From the NCBI RefSeq assembly GCF_014904705.1, contig NZ_JACZCQ010000006.1:372001-436000 (forward strand): 64,000 nt of DNA, read 5' to 3'. Source of the stretch: Nisaea sediminum. Lineage in GTDB: Bacteria > Pseudomonadota > Alphaproteobacteria > Thalassobaculales > Thalassobaculaceae. Positions within the stretch are counted from its first letter, which is position 1. Each line of letters starts with the position of its first letter. The notes under the pieces are model-generated. The model was not told the origin of the DNA and ran no database searches. It saw nothing but the letters and a program-made list of their open reading frames with translations. Below, one piece after another: positions 47,130 through 55,970 of the stretch. The position numbers were made by a program, and so were the translations under genes.

Positions 47130-47260
47130 CACTCGAGCCGGACGCTGCCCGTCGCGGACTGGTTGACGTGGCTCGTGCTGAAGTCGAGCTGGCCGAGCAC
47201 GAACCAGGCGATAGCGGAAAGGACGGCGATCCCGACCAGGGCAGTGACAAATGCTTTCAT
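47129..47260 (-). CDS. 43-residue single-pass membrane protein
   Basis: A short gene between the WD40-cytochrome and cytochrome c genes. ATG 47258-47260 is preceded by GGGAGA at 8 bases and the TGA at 47129-47131 overlaps the cytochrome c start. The product begins MKAFVTALVGIAVLSAIAWF, one hydrophobic helix (about 4-23), then a polar tail ending GSVRLE. The ribosome site and tight coupling on both sides argue that it is real. It could be a small subunit or anchor for the cytochromes; function unknown. Confidence 0.72.
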   Translation of the reverse strand: MKAFVTALVGIAVLSAIAWFVLGQLDFSTSHVNQSATGSVRLE

Positions 47261-47273
47261 GTAGACGGTCTCC

Positions 47274-48647
47274 CTAATTTTTCCCGGCACGGCGTTCCGC
47301 CTCGGCGAGGGCTTCTCTCAGAAAATGCAGCAGGGCCTTGCGGTCTTCCCGGCTGCCAAGCCGCTGCAGCGGCATCTTGGTTCCCGGCACGACATGCTCC
47401 GGGCCTTTCTCGAACAGAGCGCCGATCGTCTCCTCGGTCCAGACGATGTCGCTTTCCTGCAGGGCCTTCGAATAGGGATAGCCGTCGACGCTGCCTACCC
47501 GGCGTCCGAAGACGCCGAACAGGGTCGGTCCGGCACGGTTGCCGCCATCCGGCGTGAGGGTATGGCATACGGCACAGGTGCCGAAGAGCGCGGCTCCCCG
47601 GGCGGCGAGCGCATCGCCCTCCGGCACATAGAAGGCGGTTTCCGGCGCTTTCTTCGCGCCGATCTCGACGCCCCTGTCGATGTCCCAGCGAGCCACCTTC
47701 GCATCGCGGCCGGCAGACAGAAGCTCGCGGCCATCCGGCGTGAATTCAACCGCCCAGACAGGCCCCTTGTGCCCGCGTAGGGTCTGCAGCGGCCGGCCGT
47801 CGGCGAGCGACCAGAGCACGATCTGTCCGTTCGCGCCCCCGGTCGCGAAACGGGTCCCGGCACGGTCGACATCGATCGAGAGAACGGGAGCCTCGTGCCC
47901 GAGCATGAAGCGCCGCTCCTCGCCACTTTCGAGGTCGAACAGCCGCACCGCCTCGTCGGTTCCGGCAACCACCAGAGTACGACCGTCGGGCGCGAGGAAG
48001 AGCCGGTTCACCGGCAAACCGATTTCGGCAAAGGTCTCGGGGACCGCATCGGACACCAGAGTCCAGATCCGCACCGTGCCGTCATACCCCGCACTAAGGA
48101 CACGCGCCCCGTCAGCCGTGAATTGAACGGCGTTGACAGGGCCGGAATGCCCCTTCAGGACGGCGGGCGGCTCGTCCGCTTCGAGTCCTGAGATCCGGAC
48201 CACACCGTCGAAACCAGCCGAGGCGACAGCGGTCCCGTCGGGCGACACCGCGATTGCGCTCACCCGCCCCTCGTGCCGTGCCAGGAGCCTCTCCGGCTGG
48301 GTTTCGCCGAGGGTCCACAGATAGACCGCCCCGTCATTGCCGCCGGAGACCGCGCGGGAAGCGCCGGGCAGGAAGGCAACGTCGCTCACCGCAGCGTCAT
48401 GGCCATACATGACCCTGCGAGCATGCTCGTCGGGGAGATCCCAGTAGATGATCGAATAGTCGAACCCGGCGGTCAGCGCGGTCCTGCCGTCGGGGGCGAC
48501 AGCGATCGCGTGCACCGGCCCCCCGTGGCCTATCAGCTCGGCATCCGCAGGCGAAACCGGGGCTGCTGCAAACAGGATGGCAGCCGCGATCCATCTTCGG
48601 ATCGCGGCGCCTGATGTAGAGGAGAAAGCGGTGGCTCCGTGCACCAC
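47274..48647 (-). CDS. WD40 beta-propeller fused to cytochrome c
   Basis: A 457-residue exported protein: signal peptide (about 1-36), seven WD40-like repeats (about 38-340, with repeated GHxxxV ... VxxWDL units), then a cytochrome c domain (about 345-457) with haem site CAVCH (about 374) and GTKMPL supplying the Met ligand. GTG 48647 follows AGGAG. The propeller probably docks a partner while the haem passes electrons, an inference. Cotranscribed with the cytochrome b subunit gene. Confidence 0.87.
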   Translation of the reverse strand: MVHGATAFSSTSGAAIRRWIAAAILFAAAPVSPADAELIGHGGPVHAIAVAPDGRTALTAGFDYSIIYWDLPDEHARRVMYGHDAAVSDVAFLPGASRAVSGGNDGAVYLWTLGETQPERLLARHEGRVSAIAVSPDGTAVASAGFDGVVRISGLEADEPPAVLKGHSGPVNAVQFTADGARVLSAGYDGTVRIWTLVSDAVPETFAEIGLPVNRLFLAPDGRTLVVAGTDEAVRLFDLESGEERRFMLGHEAPVLSIDVDRAGTRFATGGANGQIVLWSLADGRPLQTLRGHKGPVWAVEFTPDGRELLSAGRDAKVARWDIDRGVEIGAKKAPETAFYVPEGDALAARGAALFGTCAVCHTLTPDGGNRAGPTLFGVFGRRVGSVDGYPYSKALQESDIVWTEETIGALFEKGPEHVVPGTKMPLQRLGSREDRKALLHFLREALAEAERRAGKN

Positions 48648-48668
48648 ATTCGCTCCTGCCTGAGCGCG

Positions 48669-49751
48669 TCAGTCCGCGCCGGACGAGGCCTGGCGCGCCT
48701 GCACCTCCTCGACCCAGAGGCTGTGGTGCTCCTTCGCCCAGTTCTCGTCGACCAAGCCGCTGCCCATGGCGTCGAACGCGCCTTCCATACCGATGGAGCC
48801 GATATAGATATGCGCGACGATGATCACGATCAGGCCGATGCCGACGATCGAGTGCCAGAGCTGCGAAAGCTGCATCTCCTGCATCACCGTCAGGTCTGTC
48901 GGAAGATTGGCACCGAACATGTTCAGGATGCCGAAGGTCTTGCCGAACATGTGCAGCTCGAAGGGGAACAGCAGGGCGATACCGGACGCGCTGATCGAGG
49001 CACCGCCGATGATCACCGACCAGAAGATCAGCTTCTGGCCCGCATTGAACTTCTTCGAGGGCGGATGGACGCCTTTCGAAAACAGACCGCCGCCCTGCGC
49101 TAGCCAGATCAGGTCCAGCCGGTTCGGGATATTGTGCTTCACCCACATGACGAACATCATCACGACGCCGACCATGAAGGCGAAGGCGATGTAGTTGTGC
49201 AGGTACTTCCCGGCGATCGTGATCACCGAGAAGGCGTCCGGGCCGATGACCGGCAACAGCACGTAACGCCCGTAGAGCACGTTGAGCCCGGTAAGCCCAA
49301 GCACGACGAAACTTGTCGCCGTCAGCCAGTGCGCGAAACGCTCGACCGAGTTGAAACGCTCGATCAGCTTGCCGCTCATCCCGTGTTCGACCTTGATCCG
49401 GCCGCGCAGGATAAAGAACAGGCTGAGAAGAATGAGGATGCCGAGCAAAGCCCAGGCGCCGTAGAGCGACAGCGGACCGTTGCGGAAGGCACGCCAATTG
49501 TCGCCCTCTGACTGGATCAGCACGCCGGCCTGGGCATTGGGGATCGAGACCTGTCCCTGCTGGCCCTGGCGGATCTGGCGCCAGAAATCGGAGTCGCTGG
49601 AGGTTCCGAGCGTATTGCCCGGCACCTCACCCGCCTGTTGCGCGGCGGCACTCTGCACGAGGGCGAGTTCCGTATCGGAAGCGGCGCCCGTCAGAAGGAA
49701 CACGGCGAGAAAGAGACCGCCGAGATGCTTGAAGAAGGTCGGTTTCGTCAT
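48669..49751 (-). CDS. fdoI: formate dehydrogenase cytochrome b556 (gamma) subunit
   Basis: A 360-residue membrane subunit with an N-terminal signal-like helix and a periplasmic segment, then four membrane helices (about 115-345). Haem-binding His residues are in RFAHWLTA, GKYLHNYIAFAF and LWHSIVG. It accepts electrons from FdhB and normally passes them to quinone. The long N-terminal extension (about 110 residues before helix 2) differs from E. coli FdoI and is found in alphaproteobacterial forms. Confidence 0.9.
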   Translation of the reverse strand: MTKPTFFKHLGGLFLAVFLLTGAASDTELALVQSAAAQQAGEVPGNTLGTSSDSDFWRQIRQGQQGQVSIPNAQAGVLIQSEGDNWRAFRNGPLSLYGAWALLGILILLSLFFILRGRIKVEHGMSGKLIERFNSVERFAHWLTATSFVVLGLTGLNVLYGRYVLLPVIGPDAFSVITIAGKYLHNYIAFAFMVGVVMMFVMWVKHNIPNRLDLIWLAQGGGLFSKGVHPPSKKFNAGQKLIFWSVIIGGASISASGIALLFPFELHMFGKTFGILNMFGANLPTDLTVMQEMQLSQLWHSIVGIGLIVIIVAHIYIGSIGMEGAFDAMGSGLVDENWAKEHHSLWVEEVQARQASSGAD

Positions 49752-49770
49752 GCGATTCTCTCCCGGACGC

Positions 49771-49977
49771 CTAGAGGTCGAAACTCTGCCGGCGACCCCG
49801 ATCGCGGATCTCCGTCAGGGTCTCATCGGAAAGGGACTGATCCTTGGCACCGAGATAGGTGCCTTTCTTGTAGAGGAGGACCCTGTCCTGTTCGCTCTCG
49901 CGGCAACCGGCCAGCAGCACCATCACCAGCGCGGCGAGGGCCAGTCCGCGGAACACGACCGGACGTGCTCTATCCAT
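49771..49977 (-). CDS. small lipoprotein in the fdh operon
   Basis: A 68-residue product beginning MDRARPVVFRGL with a lipobox LLAGC (Cys about residue 25) and a mature part RVLLYKKGTYLGAKDQSLS with no known fold. ATG 49977 follows GGAGTGAGACGGAC, which excludes the longer open frame upstream. It lies between fdhB and fdoI, where a dedicated assembly or docking role for the periplasmic complex is possible. I do not recognise a function. Confidence 0.78.
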   Translation of the reverse strand: MDRARPVVFRGLALAALVMVLLAGCRESEQDRVLLYKKGTYLGAKDQSLSDETLTEIRDRGRRQSFDL

Positions 49978-50053
49978 GTCCGTCTCACTCCTTGAGCATT
50001 GCCGCCGGCCGTGCCCGGTCTGGGCACCGCGTCGACGGACCGCCATCGACCAA

Positions 50054-50151
50054 ACCCACGGCGCCCTGCGACGCCGTGGGTCCGGTTGATGTCGAACAAA
50101 CTATCATAATAGGTCGCGGACCAGACCGGAGGCCGCCGGGGCGGCCTCCGG
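50054..50151 (-). terminator. two strong hairpins after fdhB
   Basis: CCGGAGGCCG/CGGCCTCCGG (50126-50135 and 50142-50151) and ACCCACGGCG/CGCCGTGGGT (50054-50063 and 50072-50081) are perfect 10-bp stems in the fdhB-lipoprotein gap. Neither has a long T-run on the minus strand. They may terminate part of the transcript, or stabilise an fdhAB message relative to the downstream cytochrome genes. Confidence 0.5.
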
Positions 50152-50161
50152 GATCGAGCGC

Positions 50162-50758
50162 TTAGCCGCCCGTCTTCTGGTCGTAGGCCGTGCCCCAGCC
50201 CCAGGCACCGGAGCCGAAGCCACGGGCCACGGTCCGCTCACGGTAGATGGCGGAGACAACGTCCCCGTCGCCCGCGAGAAGGGCCTTGGTCGAGCACATT
50301 TCCGCGCAGAGCGGCAGCTTGCCCTCGGCGAGACGGTTGCGGCCATATTTCTGGAACTCGTCCGAACTATGGTCGTCTTCCGGACCGCCGGCGCAGAAGG
50401 TGCACTTGTCCATCTTGCCGCGGCTGCCGAAGTTGCCCGCTTGCGGGTACTGCGGAGCTCCGAACGGACAGGCATAGAGGCAATAGCCGCAGCCGATGCA
50501 CAGATCCTTGGAGTGCAGAACCACACCCTCGTCGGTCTGATAGAAGCAGTCGACCGGGCACACCGCCATGCAGGGCGCGTCCGAGCAGTGCATGCAGGCC
50601 ACAGAGATCGACCGTTCGCCGGGCTTGCCGTCATTGATCGTGACGACACGGCGGCGGTTCACACCCCAGGGAACCTCATGCTCGTTCTTGCAGGCCGTGA
50701 CACAGGCGTTGCATTCGATGCAGCGCTCGGCGTCACAAAGGAACTTCATACGTGCCAT
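50162..50758 (-). CDS. fdhB: formate dehydrogenase iron-sulfur (beta) subunit
   Basis: A 198-residue ferredoxin-like subunit carrying four [4Fe-4S] clusters. Cys motifs are CIECNACVTACK, CMHCSDAPCMAVCP, CIGCGYCLYACP and CTFC ... CAEMC. It lacks the C-terminal membrane helix of E. coli FdoH, so it is held by FdhA and the cytochrome b. ATG 50758 follows GGGAGCGAAACA; the gene is 12 bases after fdhA. Confidence 0.93.
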   Translation of the reverse strand: MARMKFLCDAERCIECNACVTACKNEHEVPWGVNRRRVVTINDGKPGERSISVACMHCSDAPCMAVCPVDCFYQTDEGVVLHSKDLCIGCGYCLYACPFGAPQYPQAGNFGSRGKMDKCTFCAGGPEDDHSSDEFQKYGRNRLAEGKLPLCAEMCSTKALLAGDGDVVSAIYRERTVARGFGSGAWGWGTAYDQKTGG

Positions 50759-50770
50759 TGTTTCGCTCCC

Positions 50771-53641
50771 TTACGCAGGCTCGATGCGACAGAGGGTCGC
50801 CTTGGTTTCCTGCATCTGCGTGACCGAATCGTAACCGTAGGTCTGCGCAGTATTCGTGGATTCGCCGAGGACATAGGGATCCGCACCGTCCGGATACTTG
50901 CTCCGGAGATCCGCTCCCTGGAAATGCCCGCCGAAGTGGAACGGCATGAAGGCGACGCCCGTGCCGACCCGTTCGGTGACCATTGCCTTGACCTTGACCT
51001 TGCCGTTTTCCGGACCGGTCACCCAGACCATGCTTCCGTCACGGATGCCGGCATTGTTGGCATCGCGCGGATTGATCTCGATGAACATGTCCTGCTGCAG
51101 CTCGGCGAGCCACGGGTTGGACCGGGTCTCGTCCCCGCCACCCTCGTATTCGACCAGACGGCCGGAGGTGAGGATGATCGGGAAGTCCTTGGAGAAGTCG
51201 TTCTTCTGGATCGACGCGTAGAGCGTCGGCAGACGGTACGACTTCCGGTCCTCGTAGGTCGGATAGTCGGCCACGAGATCCCGGCGGGAGGTGTAGAGCG
51301 GCTCGCGATGGAGCGGCACCGGATCCGGGAAGGTCCAGACCACGGCACGCGCCTTGGCGTTCCCGAACGGAGCACATTCGTGCTTGATCGCGACGCGCTG
51401 GATACCGCCGGAAAGGTCGGTCTTCCAATTGGTCTTGTCGCCCGCGATCGCCTCGATGGTCTTGCGCTCCTCGTCGGTCAGATCCTTGTCCCAGCCAAGT
51501 TTCTTCAGCATGGCCATGGTGAATTCCGGATAACCGTCCTTGATTTCCGAATTCGCGCTGTAGGAATCGACCGCAAGCAGGTTCTCGCCGTTCCGCTCGA
51601 CGCCGAAACGCGCACGGAAGGTGAGACCGCCCTCGGAGACCGGCTTGGACGGATCGTACAGGATCGGGGTGCCCGGATGGTTCATTTCCGGAGTGCCCCA
51701 CGCCGGCCACGGCATGCCGTAATAGTCGCCGTCGCACGGACCGCCCTTCGCCTGAAGCGAGGTCTTGTCGAAGGTGTGCTGGTTGGCCATGTGCTTGCGC
51801 AGCCGTTCCGGCGACTGGCCGGTATAGCCGATGGTCCACATGCCCTTGTTGATTTCCCGCGTCACGTCTTCGACGAAGGGAACCTTGTTTTCGACCTTGA
51901 TGTGTTTGAACATCTGGTCGGCCATGCCGAACTTCTCGGCGAAGAGATACATGATCTCATGGTCCGTCTTCGACTCGAAGAGCGGATCCACCACCTTCTC
52001 GCGCCACTGGATGGAACGGTTGGAGGCGGTCACCGAGCCGTAGGTCTCGAACTGGGTGCAGGCCGGCAGGAGGTAGGCACCTTCCTTGCGGTCGTGCAGC
52101 ACGGCGGAAACCGTCGGATAGGGATCGACGACGACGAGAAGGTCGAGCTTCTCCATCGCCTTCTTCATTTCGACCATTCGGGTCTGCGAGTTCGGAGCAT
52201 GACCCCACAGCACCATCGCCCGGACATTCTCCGGCTGGTCGATATTGGCCTTGTCCTCAAGCACGCCGTCGATCCAGCGCGACACCGGAATGCCGCTGGA
52301 TTCCATCAGCTTCTTGTCGCCAAAGCGGCCGAGCAGATAGTCGTAATCGACGTCCCAGACCCGCGCCCAGTGCTTCCAGGAGCCGGTGGCGAGGCCGTAG
52401 TAGCCGGGCAGGGTGTGCGACAGCACGCCGAGGTCGGTCGCGCCCTGCACGTTGTCATGGCCGCGGAAGATGTTGGTGCCGCCGCCGGCCTTGCCCATGT
52501 TGCCGAGCGCCAGCTGCAGGATGCAGTAGGCCCGGGTGTTGTTGTTGCCGTTGGTGTGCTGGGTGCCGCCCATGCACCAGATCACGGTGCCCGGACGATT
52601 GTTCACCATGGTGCGCGCGACGCGGCGGAGCTGTGAGCCCGGAACCCCGGTGACCCGCTCGGTCTCTTCCGGCGTCCATTTCTTCACCTCGGCCTTGATC
52701 TCTTCCATCCCCCAGACGCGCTGGCGGATGAATTCCTTGTCTTCCCAGCCATTCTCGAAGATGTGCCAGAGAATGCCCCAGATCAGCGCCACGTCCGAAC
52801 CCGGACGGAAGCGGACATATTCGGTCGCGTGCGCCGCGGTGCGCGTGAAGCGCGGGTCGCAGACGATCAGCGGGGCCGAATTCTGTTCCTTCGCCCGGAG
52901 CAGGTGGAGCAGCGAGACCGGATGGGCCTCGGCCGGGTTGCCGCCGATGACGAAGATCGCACGGCTGTTGTGGATGTCGTTGTAGCTGTTCGTCATCGCG
53001 CCATAGCCCCAGGTGTTGGCAACACCCGCGACCGTGGTCGAGTGACAGATACGCGCCTGGTGGTCACCGTTGTTGGTGCCCCAGAAGGCGTAGAACTTGC
53101 GGAACAGGTAGGCCTGTTCGTTGCTGTGCTTGGCCGAGCCGAGCCAGTAGACCGAATCCGGGCCGCTCTCCTGACGGATCTGCAACATCTTGTCGCCGAT
53201 CTCGTTGATCGCCTGCTCCCAGCTGATCTTCTGGTACTTCCCGTTGACCAGCTTCATCGGATATTTCAGCCGGCGCTCGCCATGGGCGTGCTCGCGGACC
53301 GCGGCGCCCTTGGCGCAGTGCGAACCGAGGTTGAACGGGCTGTCGAAGCCCGGCTCCTGGCCGATCCACACGCCATTCCGCACTTCCGCCTCGACCGTGC
53401 AGCCGACCGAACAGTGGGTGCAGACCGAACGGATCTTCTCGATCCCGGCCAACGGATTGGCTTGCGCTTCAGCTTTCTTGACCATGCCGCCGCCGAGGGC
53501 GGATGCCGCGGCGATACCGCCGACGGTAATTCCGGAGCGTTTCAGGAACGTTCTCCGGTCGATCGCGCTGCCGGCCTGGCCGGTCAGAGCGCGAGACATG
53601 CGCGAGGACGCAGTGCGCCCGCCTGTCTTCTTCATCAACAT
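50771..53641 (-). CDS. fdhA: formate dehydrogenase catalytic (alpha) subunit, Tat-exported, W/Mo-bis-MGD
   Basis: A 956-residue molybdopterin enzyme oxidising formate to CO2 in the periplasm. The Tat signal is DRRTFLKRSG (about 28-37). The proximal [4Fe-4S] ligands are C74, C77, C81 and C109. The active-site RICHSTTVAG puts Cys199 (not selenocysteine) and His200 at the metal. Pterin-binding blocks and the C-terminal dinucleotide domain follow. The start is ATG 53641 after GGGAGAACGAT. The adjacent TupABC importer argues for tungsten, but Mo cannot be excluded from sequence. Confidence 0.95.
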   Translation of the reverse strand: MLMKKTGGRTASSRMSRALTGQAGSAIDRRTFLKRSGITVGGIAAASALGGGMVKKAEAQANPLAGIEKIRSVCTHCSVGCTVEAEVRNGVWIGQEPGFDSPFNLGSHCAKGAAVREHAHGERRLKYPMKLVNGKYQKISWEQAINEIGDKMLQIRQESGPDSVYWLGSAKHSNEQAYLFRKFYAFWGTNNGDHQARICHSTTVAGVANTWGYGAMTNSYNDIHNSRAIFVIGGNPAEAHPVSLLHLLRAKEQNSAPLIVCDPRFTRTAAHATEYVRFRPGSDVALIWGILWHIFENGWEDKEFIRQRVWGMEEIKAEVKKWTPEETERVTGVPGSQLRRVARTMVNNRPGTVIWCMGGTQHTNGNNNTRAYCILQLALGNMGKAGGGTNIFRGHDNVQGATDLGVLSHTLPGYYGLATGSWKHWARVWDVDYDYLLGRFGDKKLMESSGIPVSRWIDGVLEDKANIDQPENVRAMVLWGHAPNSQTRMVEMKKAMEKLDLLVVVDPYPTVSAVLHDRKEGAYLLPACTQFETYGSVTASNRSIQWREKVVDPLFESKTDHEIMYLFAEKFGMADQMFKHIKVENKVPFVEDVTREINKGMWTIGYTGQSPERLRKHMANQHTFDKTSLQAKGGPCDGDYYGMPWPAWGTPEMNHPGTPILYDPSKPVSEGGLTFRARFGVERNGENLLAVDSYSANSEIKDGYPEFTMAMLKKLGWDKDLTDEERKTIEAIAGDKTNWKTDLSGGIQRVAIKHECAPFGNAKARAVVWTFPDPVPLHREPLYTSRRDLVADYPTYEDRKSYRLPTLYASIQKNDFSKDFPIILTSGRLVEYEGGGDETRSNPWLAELQQDMFIEINPRDANNAGIRDGSMVWVTGPENGKVKVKAMVTERVGTGVAFMPFHFGGHFQGADLRSKYPDGADPYVLGESTNTAQTYGYDSVTQMQETKATLCRIEPA

Positions 53642-53752
53642 ATCGTTCTCCCGAACATTACGGCCTCTTTGCCCGACCGCTTATGTTTCAGAGACACCCC
53701 AGCATGCGGTGCCCTGGGCTCTCCCCGTGGGGACGGCCCTGCCCTATCCGCC

Positions 53753-53947
53753 CTAGAAGCGGGATAAGGCGTATGCCGTCTTCACATGCGCGGTTTCCTG
53801 ATAGCCGGCACTGACCTTGCCGGGCCGCTCCGCGGCCTCGGCTGGTTTCTGCGCTCCGGCAATCGCCGCGGCACCGGCGGCAGCGCCAATGCCCGACAAT
53901 TTCAGGAAATCACGGCGCGTGGATTCGGGCTTTTTTGCATTCGCCAT
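53753..53947 (-). CDS. formate dehydrogenase region small Tat-target protein
   Basis: A 64-residue protein with a twin-arginine signal STRRDFLKLSGIGAAAGAA and a short mature tail (GYQETAHVKTAYALSRF). It matches the small Tat-substrate family found just upstream of fdhA in many proteobacteria (TIGR02811 type). Its job is unknown; a maturation or proofreading partner is possible. It is 106 bases before fdhA. Confidence 0.88.
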   Translation of the reverse strand: MANAKKPESTRRDFLKLSGIGAAAGAAAIAGAQKPAEAAERPGKVSAGYQETAHVKTAYALSRF

Positions 53948-54038
53948 CTCACCAAACTCCGTTCTTTTCCGCACGGGTCCGATATGTCGCTCCGTCGCCG
54001 GCCCGTGCCCGGCGCAAGAGATCAACCGCCGCCCGGCC

Positions 54039-54641
54039 TCAGCCGAGCATGCGGAAACTTTCGCCCTCGATCTGGATGAACTGCCGTCCGATCGAGCCGA
54101 GGGGCATGTAGAGAACCGAGGCTTTCGCGCCTTCCAGGTCCTCGAAGAACTTCTCCGCCCAGGAGGCGATGTGCTTGTCGAAAAATTCTGCCTGGCGCTC
54201 CAGATGGCAGGCCGGGCCGAAGTCACCCCGGATCATGCCGGCCATCACGTCGCAGAGCGCGGCGATATGGTCTTCCGGCTCCTTCACCTCGTCGGCACGC
54301 GCGACACCCAGTTTCGCGAGATCGTCGCGCAGGTCCGCCAGCGGCTTCTCGTTCAGGAAACCGGTCAGGTAATAGGATCCGTGCGGGACGAGTTCGCCCC
54401 GTCCGACACCGTAGAAAAGTTTGTGATATTCCTCGTCGGCAGACTCCGCCGTAGCAGCGCGGGCCGCAGCCGCGAACGCGGCGACCGACCGGCCCAGCGG
54501 GGTGTCATCCCCACCGAGGCTCCTGGCAATCTCGAGGCTCTCGACAGCTGGCGGACGCGCAAGAAAATGCGCGAGCAAGCCATACCAGTGCGCGCGAACA
54601 GCGTCTTCTTCCGACACCAGACTGCGGGCGGTTTCTGTCAC
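54039..54641 (-). CDS. TorD/DmsD-like chaperone for formate dehydrogenase
   Basis: A 200-residue all-helical protein with the family signature EYHKLFYGVGRGELVPHGSY (about 71-90) and a later EPEDHIAALCDVMAGM. TorD-type chaperones bind the Tat signal of the catalytic subunit until the pterin cofactor is inserted. The start is GTG 54641, behind GGGAGAGAGGG. Placed between DUF3306 and the small Tat gene. Confidence 0.9.
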   Translation of the reverse strand: MTETARSLVSEEDAVRAHWYGLLAHFLARPPAVESLEIARSLGGDDTPLGRSVAAFAAAARAATAESADEEYHKLFYGVGRGELVPHGSYYLTGFLNEKPLADLRDDLAKLGVARADEVKEPEDHIAALCDVMAGMIRGDFGPACHLERQAEFFDKHIASWAEKFFEDLEGAKASVLYMPLGSIGRQFIQIEGESFRMLG

Positions 54642-54811
54642 CGACCCTCTCTCCCTAGCGTGCCCGCTTTGCCGATTACGGCTGCGGACTTAAACATTTC
54701 CGGACATTTAGCCCGATTTTCCAGCAGTTCAACGCTACGCTCACTCAGGGCCGAAGTCCACATATTCACGTGTGGCGCTTCCCCGGCTTTCCACCATGCG
54801 GACGAGACACC

Positions 54812-55435
54812 TCAGACCAGATCTCCGTCGCCGACATCATCGTCGGACTCCTCGCCATCCGGCACTTCCGGAGATTCAGCAAGCTCGCTTTCCGGACGCT
54901 TCTGTTCAGAGGAGTCCGCCTCTGCCTGCAGGACGTCTTCCCCGTCTTCCGTGCCCTCCTCGTCGCTTTCTTTCTCGATCCCGAGATCCTCGTCGGTCAG
55001 GAACCCGCGCCCGACCTTGTAGGCGGTCTGCATGCCCTCGATCACTCTAGCGGCATCCGTATAGTCCTCGCCGTAATCGACCAGGCCATCGACATTCGCC
55101 AGGATCGGATTGAGGCGCCAGAGCGCCTTCAGCGCCCGGCGGCGGAGAAATTCGGGGACATTGCTCTGCATGAAGGCGGTGAAATCGCTGTCGGCGTGGA
55201 GACTGTCGATATCGGGCAGCGTGGCGACCACGGCCCGCTCCTCGTCCGTCATTTCCCGTTCGTCGCCGTTATAAAGCTCCGGCAGCGCCGGCTCGGGCGC
55301 TTCCTCGGGCAGCGCCGGTGCCGCGCCGCCGCGCGCCTTGCGCGCCTCCTCGACAATCGTTTCCCGCGCCGCCTGCTTGCGCTCCGACCAGCGGCCGAGA
55401 AAACCCCGTCCCGGAATGTCGCTGCGATCAGACAA
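54812..55435 (-). CDS. DUF3306 protein
   Basis: A 207-residue acidic cytoplasmic protein beginning with the family hallmark GRGFLGRWSERKQAAR. The middle block FMQSNVPEFLRRRALKALWR (about 87-106) is conserved, and a very acidic tail follows. DUF3306 accompanies formate dehydrogenase genes; its function is not established. It starts with TTG (55433-55435) behind GGAGG, overlapping DUF3305 by 8 bases. Confidence 0.87.
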   Translation of the reverse strand: MSDRSDIPGRGFLGRWSERKQAARETIVEEARKARGGAAPALPEEAPEPALPELYNGDEREMTDEERAVVATLPDIDSLHADSDFTAFMQSNVPEFLRRRALKALWRLNPILANVDGLVDYGEDYTDAARVIEGMQTAYKVGRGFLTDEDLGIEKESDEEGTEDGEDVLQAEADSSEQKRPESELAESPEVPDGEESDDDVGDGDLV

Positions 55436-55970
55436 GACGGCGCCTCCCCGATCTGTCTCGCGGCCCGTCGACCCGCGGCCGGCGGGCGAACTTGTCCTGC
55501 TCGCGGCGGTGGTCGCTGCGCTTGCGCTTGACGAAAACCTCGTCCTCGTGGTGCTGGTCGCAGAAATCCTGCACCCAGGCGATCAACCCGTCCGGCATCG
55601 GCACCGCATCGACGATCTCCTCGCCCGAGTCGAGATAGTCCTGCGATTCATAGGCCGACGCCGTTGCCAGGAACGGCACGACATCAAATTCGGACTCGGG
55701 ATCGTCGTTCTGGCGCAGCACCACATAGACCGACGGCGTGCCCGCCAGGTTCACCTTGTAGGCCTCGGTTTCTCCGCGATAGAGCGTCAGCTTGAGTGTG
55801 GCCGCATGGAAACGCTCGACGCCTTCGGCCTTGTCCAGCAACTTCCATTCGGTCGCCTCCGGTGCGCCGACGATGACGGAGACGGCGCTCCAGCTGAAAT
55901 CCTGCCAGGGATTGTCGAGCTTTCGGCGCTCCAGCACGACACCAACCGGGATTGTCCGGCTGCGTTCCAT
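55428..55970 (-). CDS. DUF3305 protein
   Basis: A 180-residue cytoplasmic protein with the family start TIPVGVVLERRKLDNPWQDF and a central YKVNLAGTPSVYVVLRQND. It heads the leftward run DUF3305-DUF3306-TorD-like-Tat-fdhA-fdhB. The start at 55970 follows AAGGAGTGGAA, an excellent ribosome site. Function unknown; consistent co-occurrence suggests enzyme maturation. Confidence 0.88.
   Translation of the reverse strand: MERSRTIPVGVVLERRKLDNPWQDFSWSAVSVIVGAPEATEWKLLDKAEGVERFHAATLKLTLYRGETEAYKVNLAGTPSVYVVLRQNDDPESEFDVVPFLATASAYESQDYLDSGEEIVDAVPMPDGLIAWVQDFCDQHHEDEVFVKRKRSDHRREQDKFARRPRVDGPRDRSGRRRLV

Noticed and set aside
53040-53060. A possible selenocysteine codon at the FdhA active site
   Set aside because: The codon at the active-site position (RIC-HST) is a normal Cys codon, with no in-frame TGA, so the enzyme is the Cys form.
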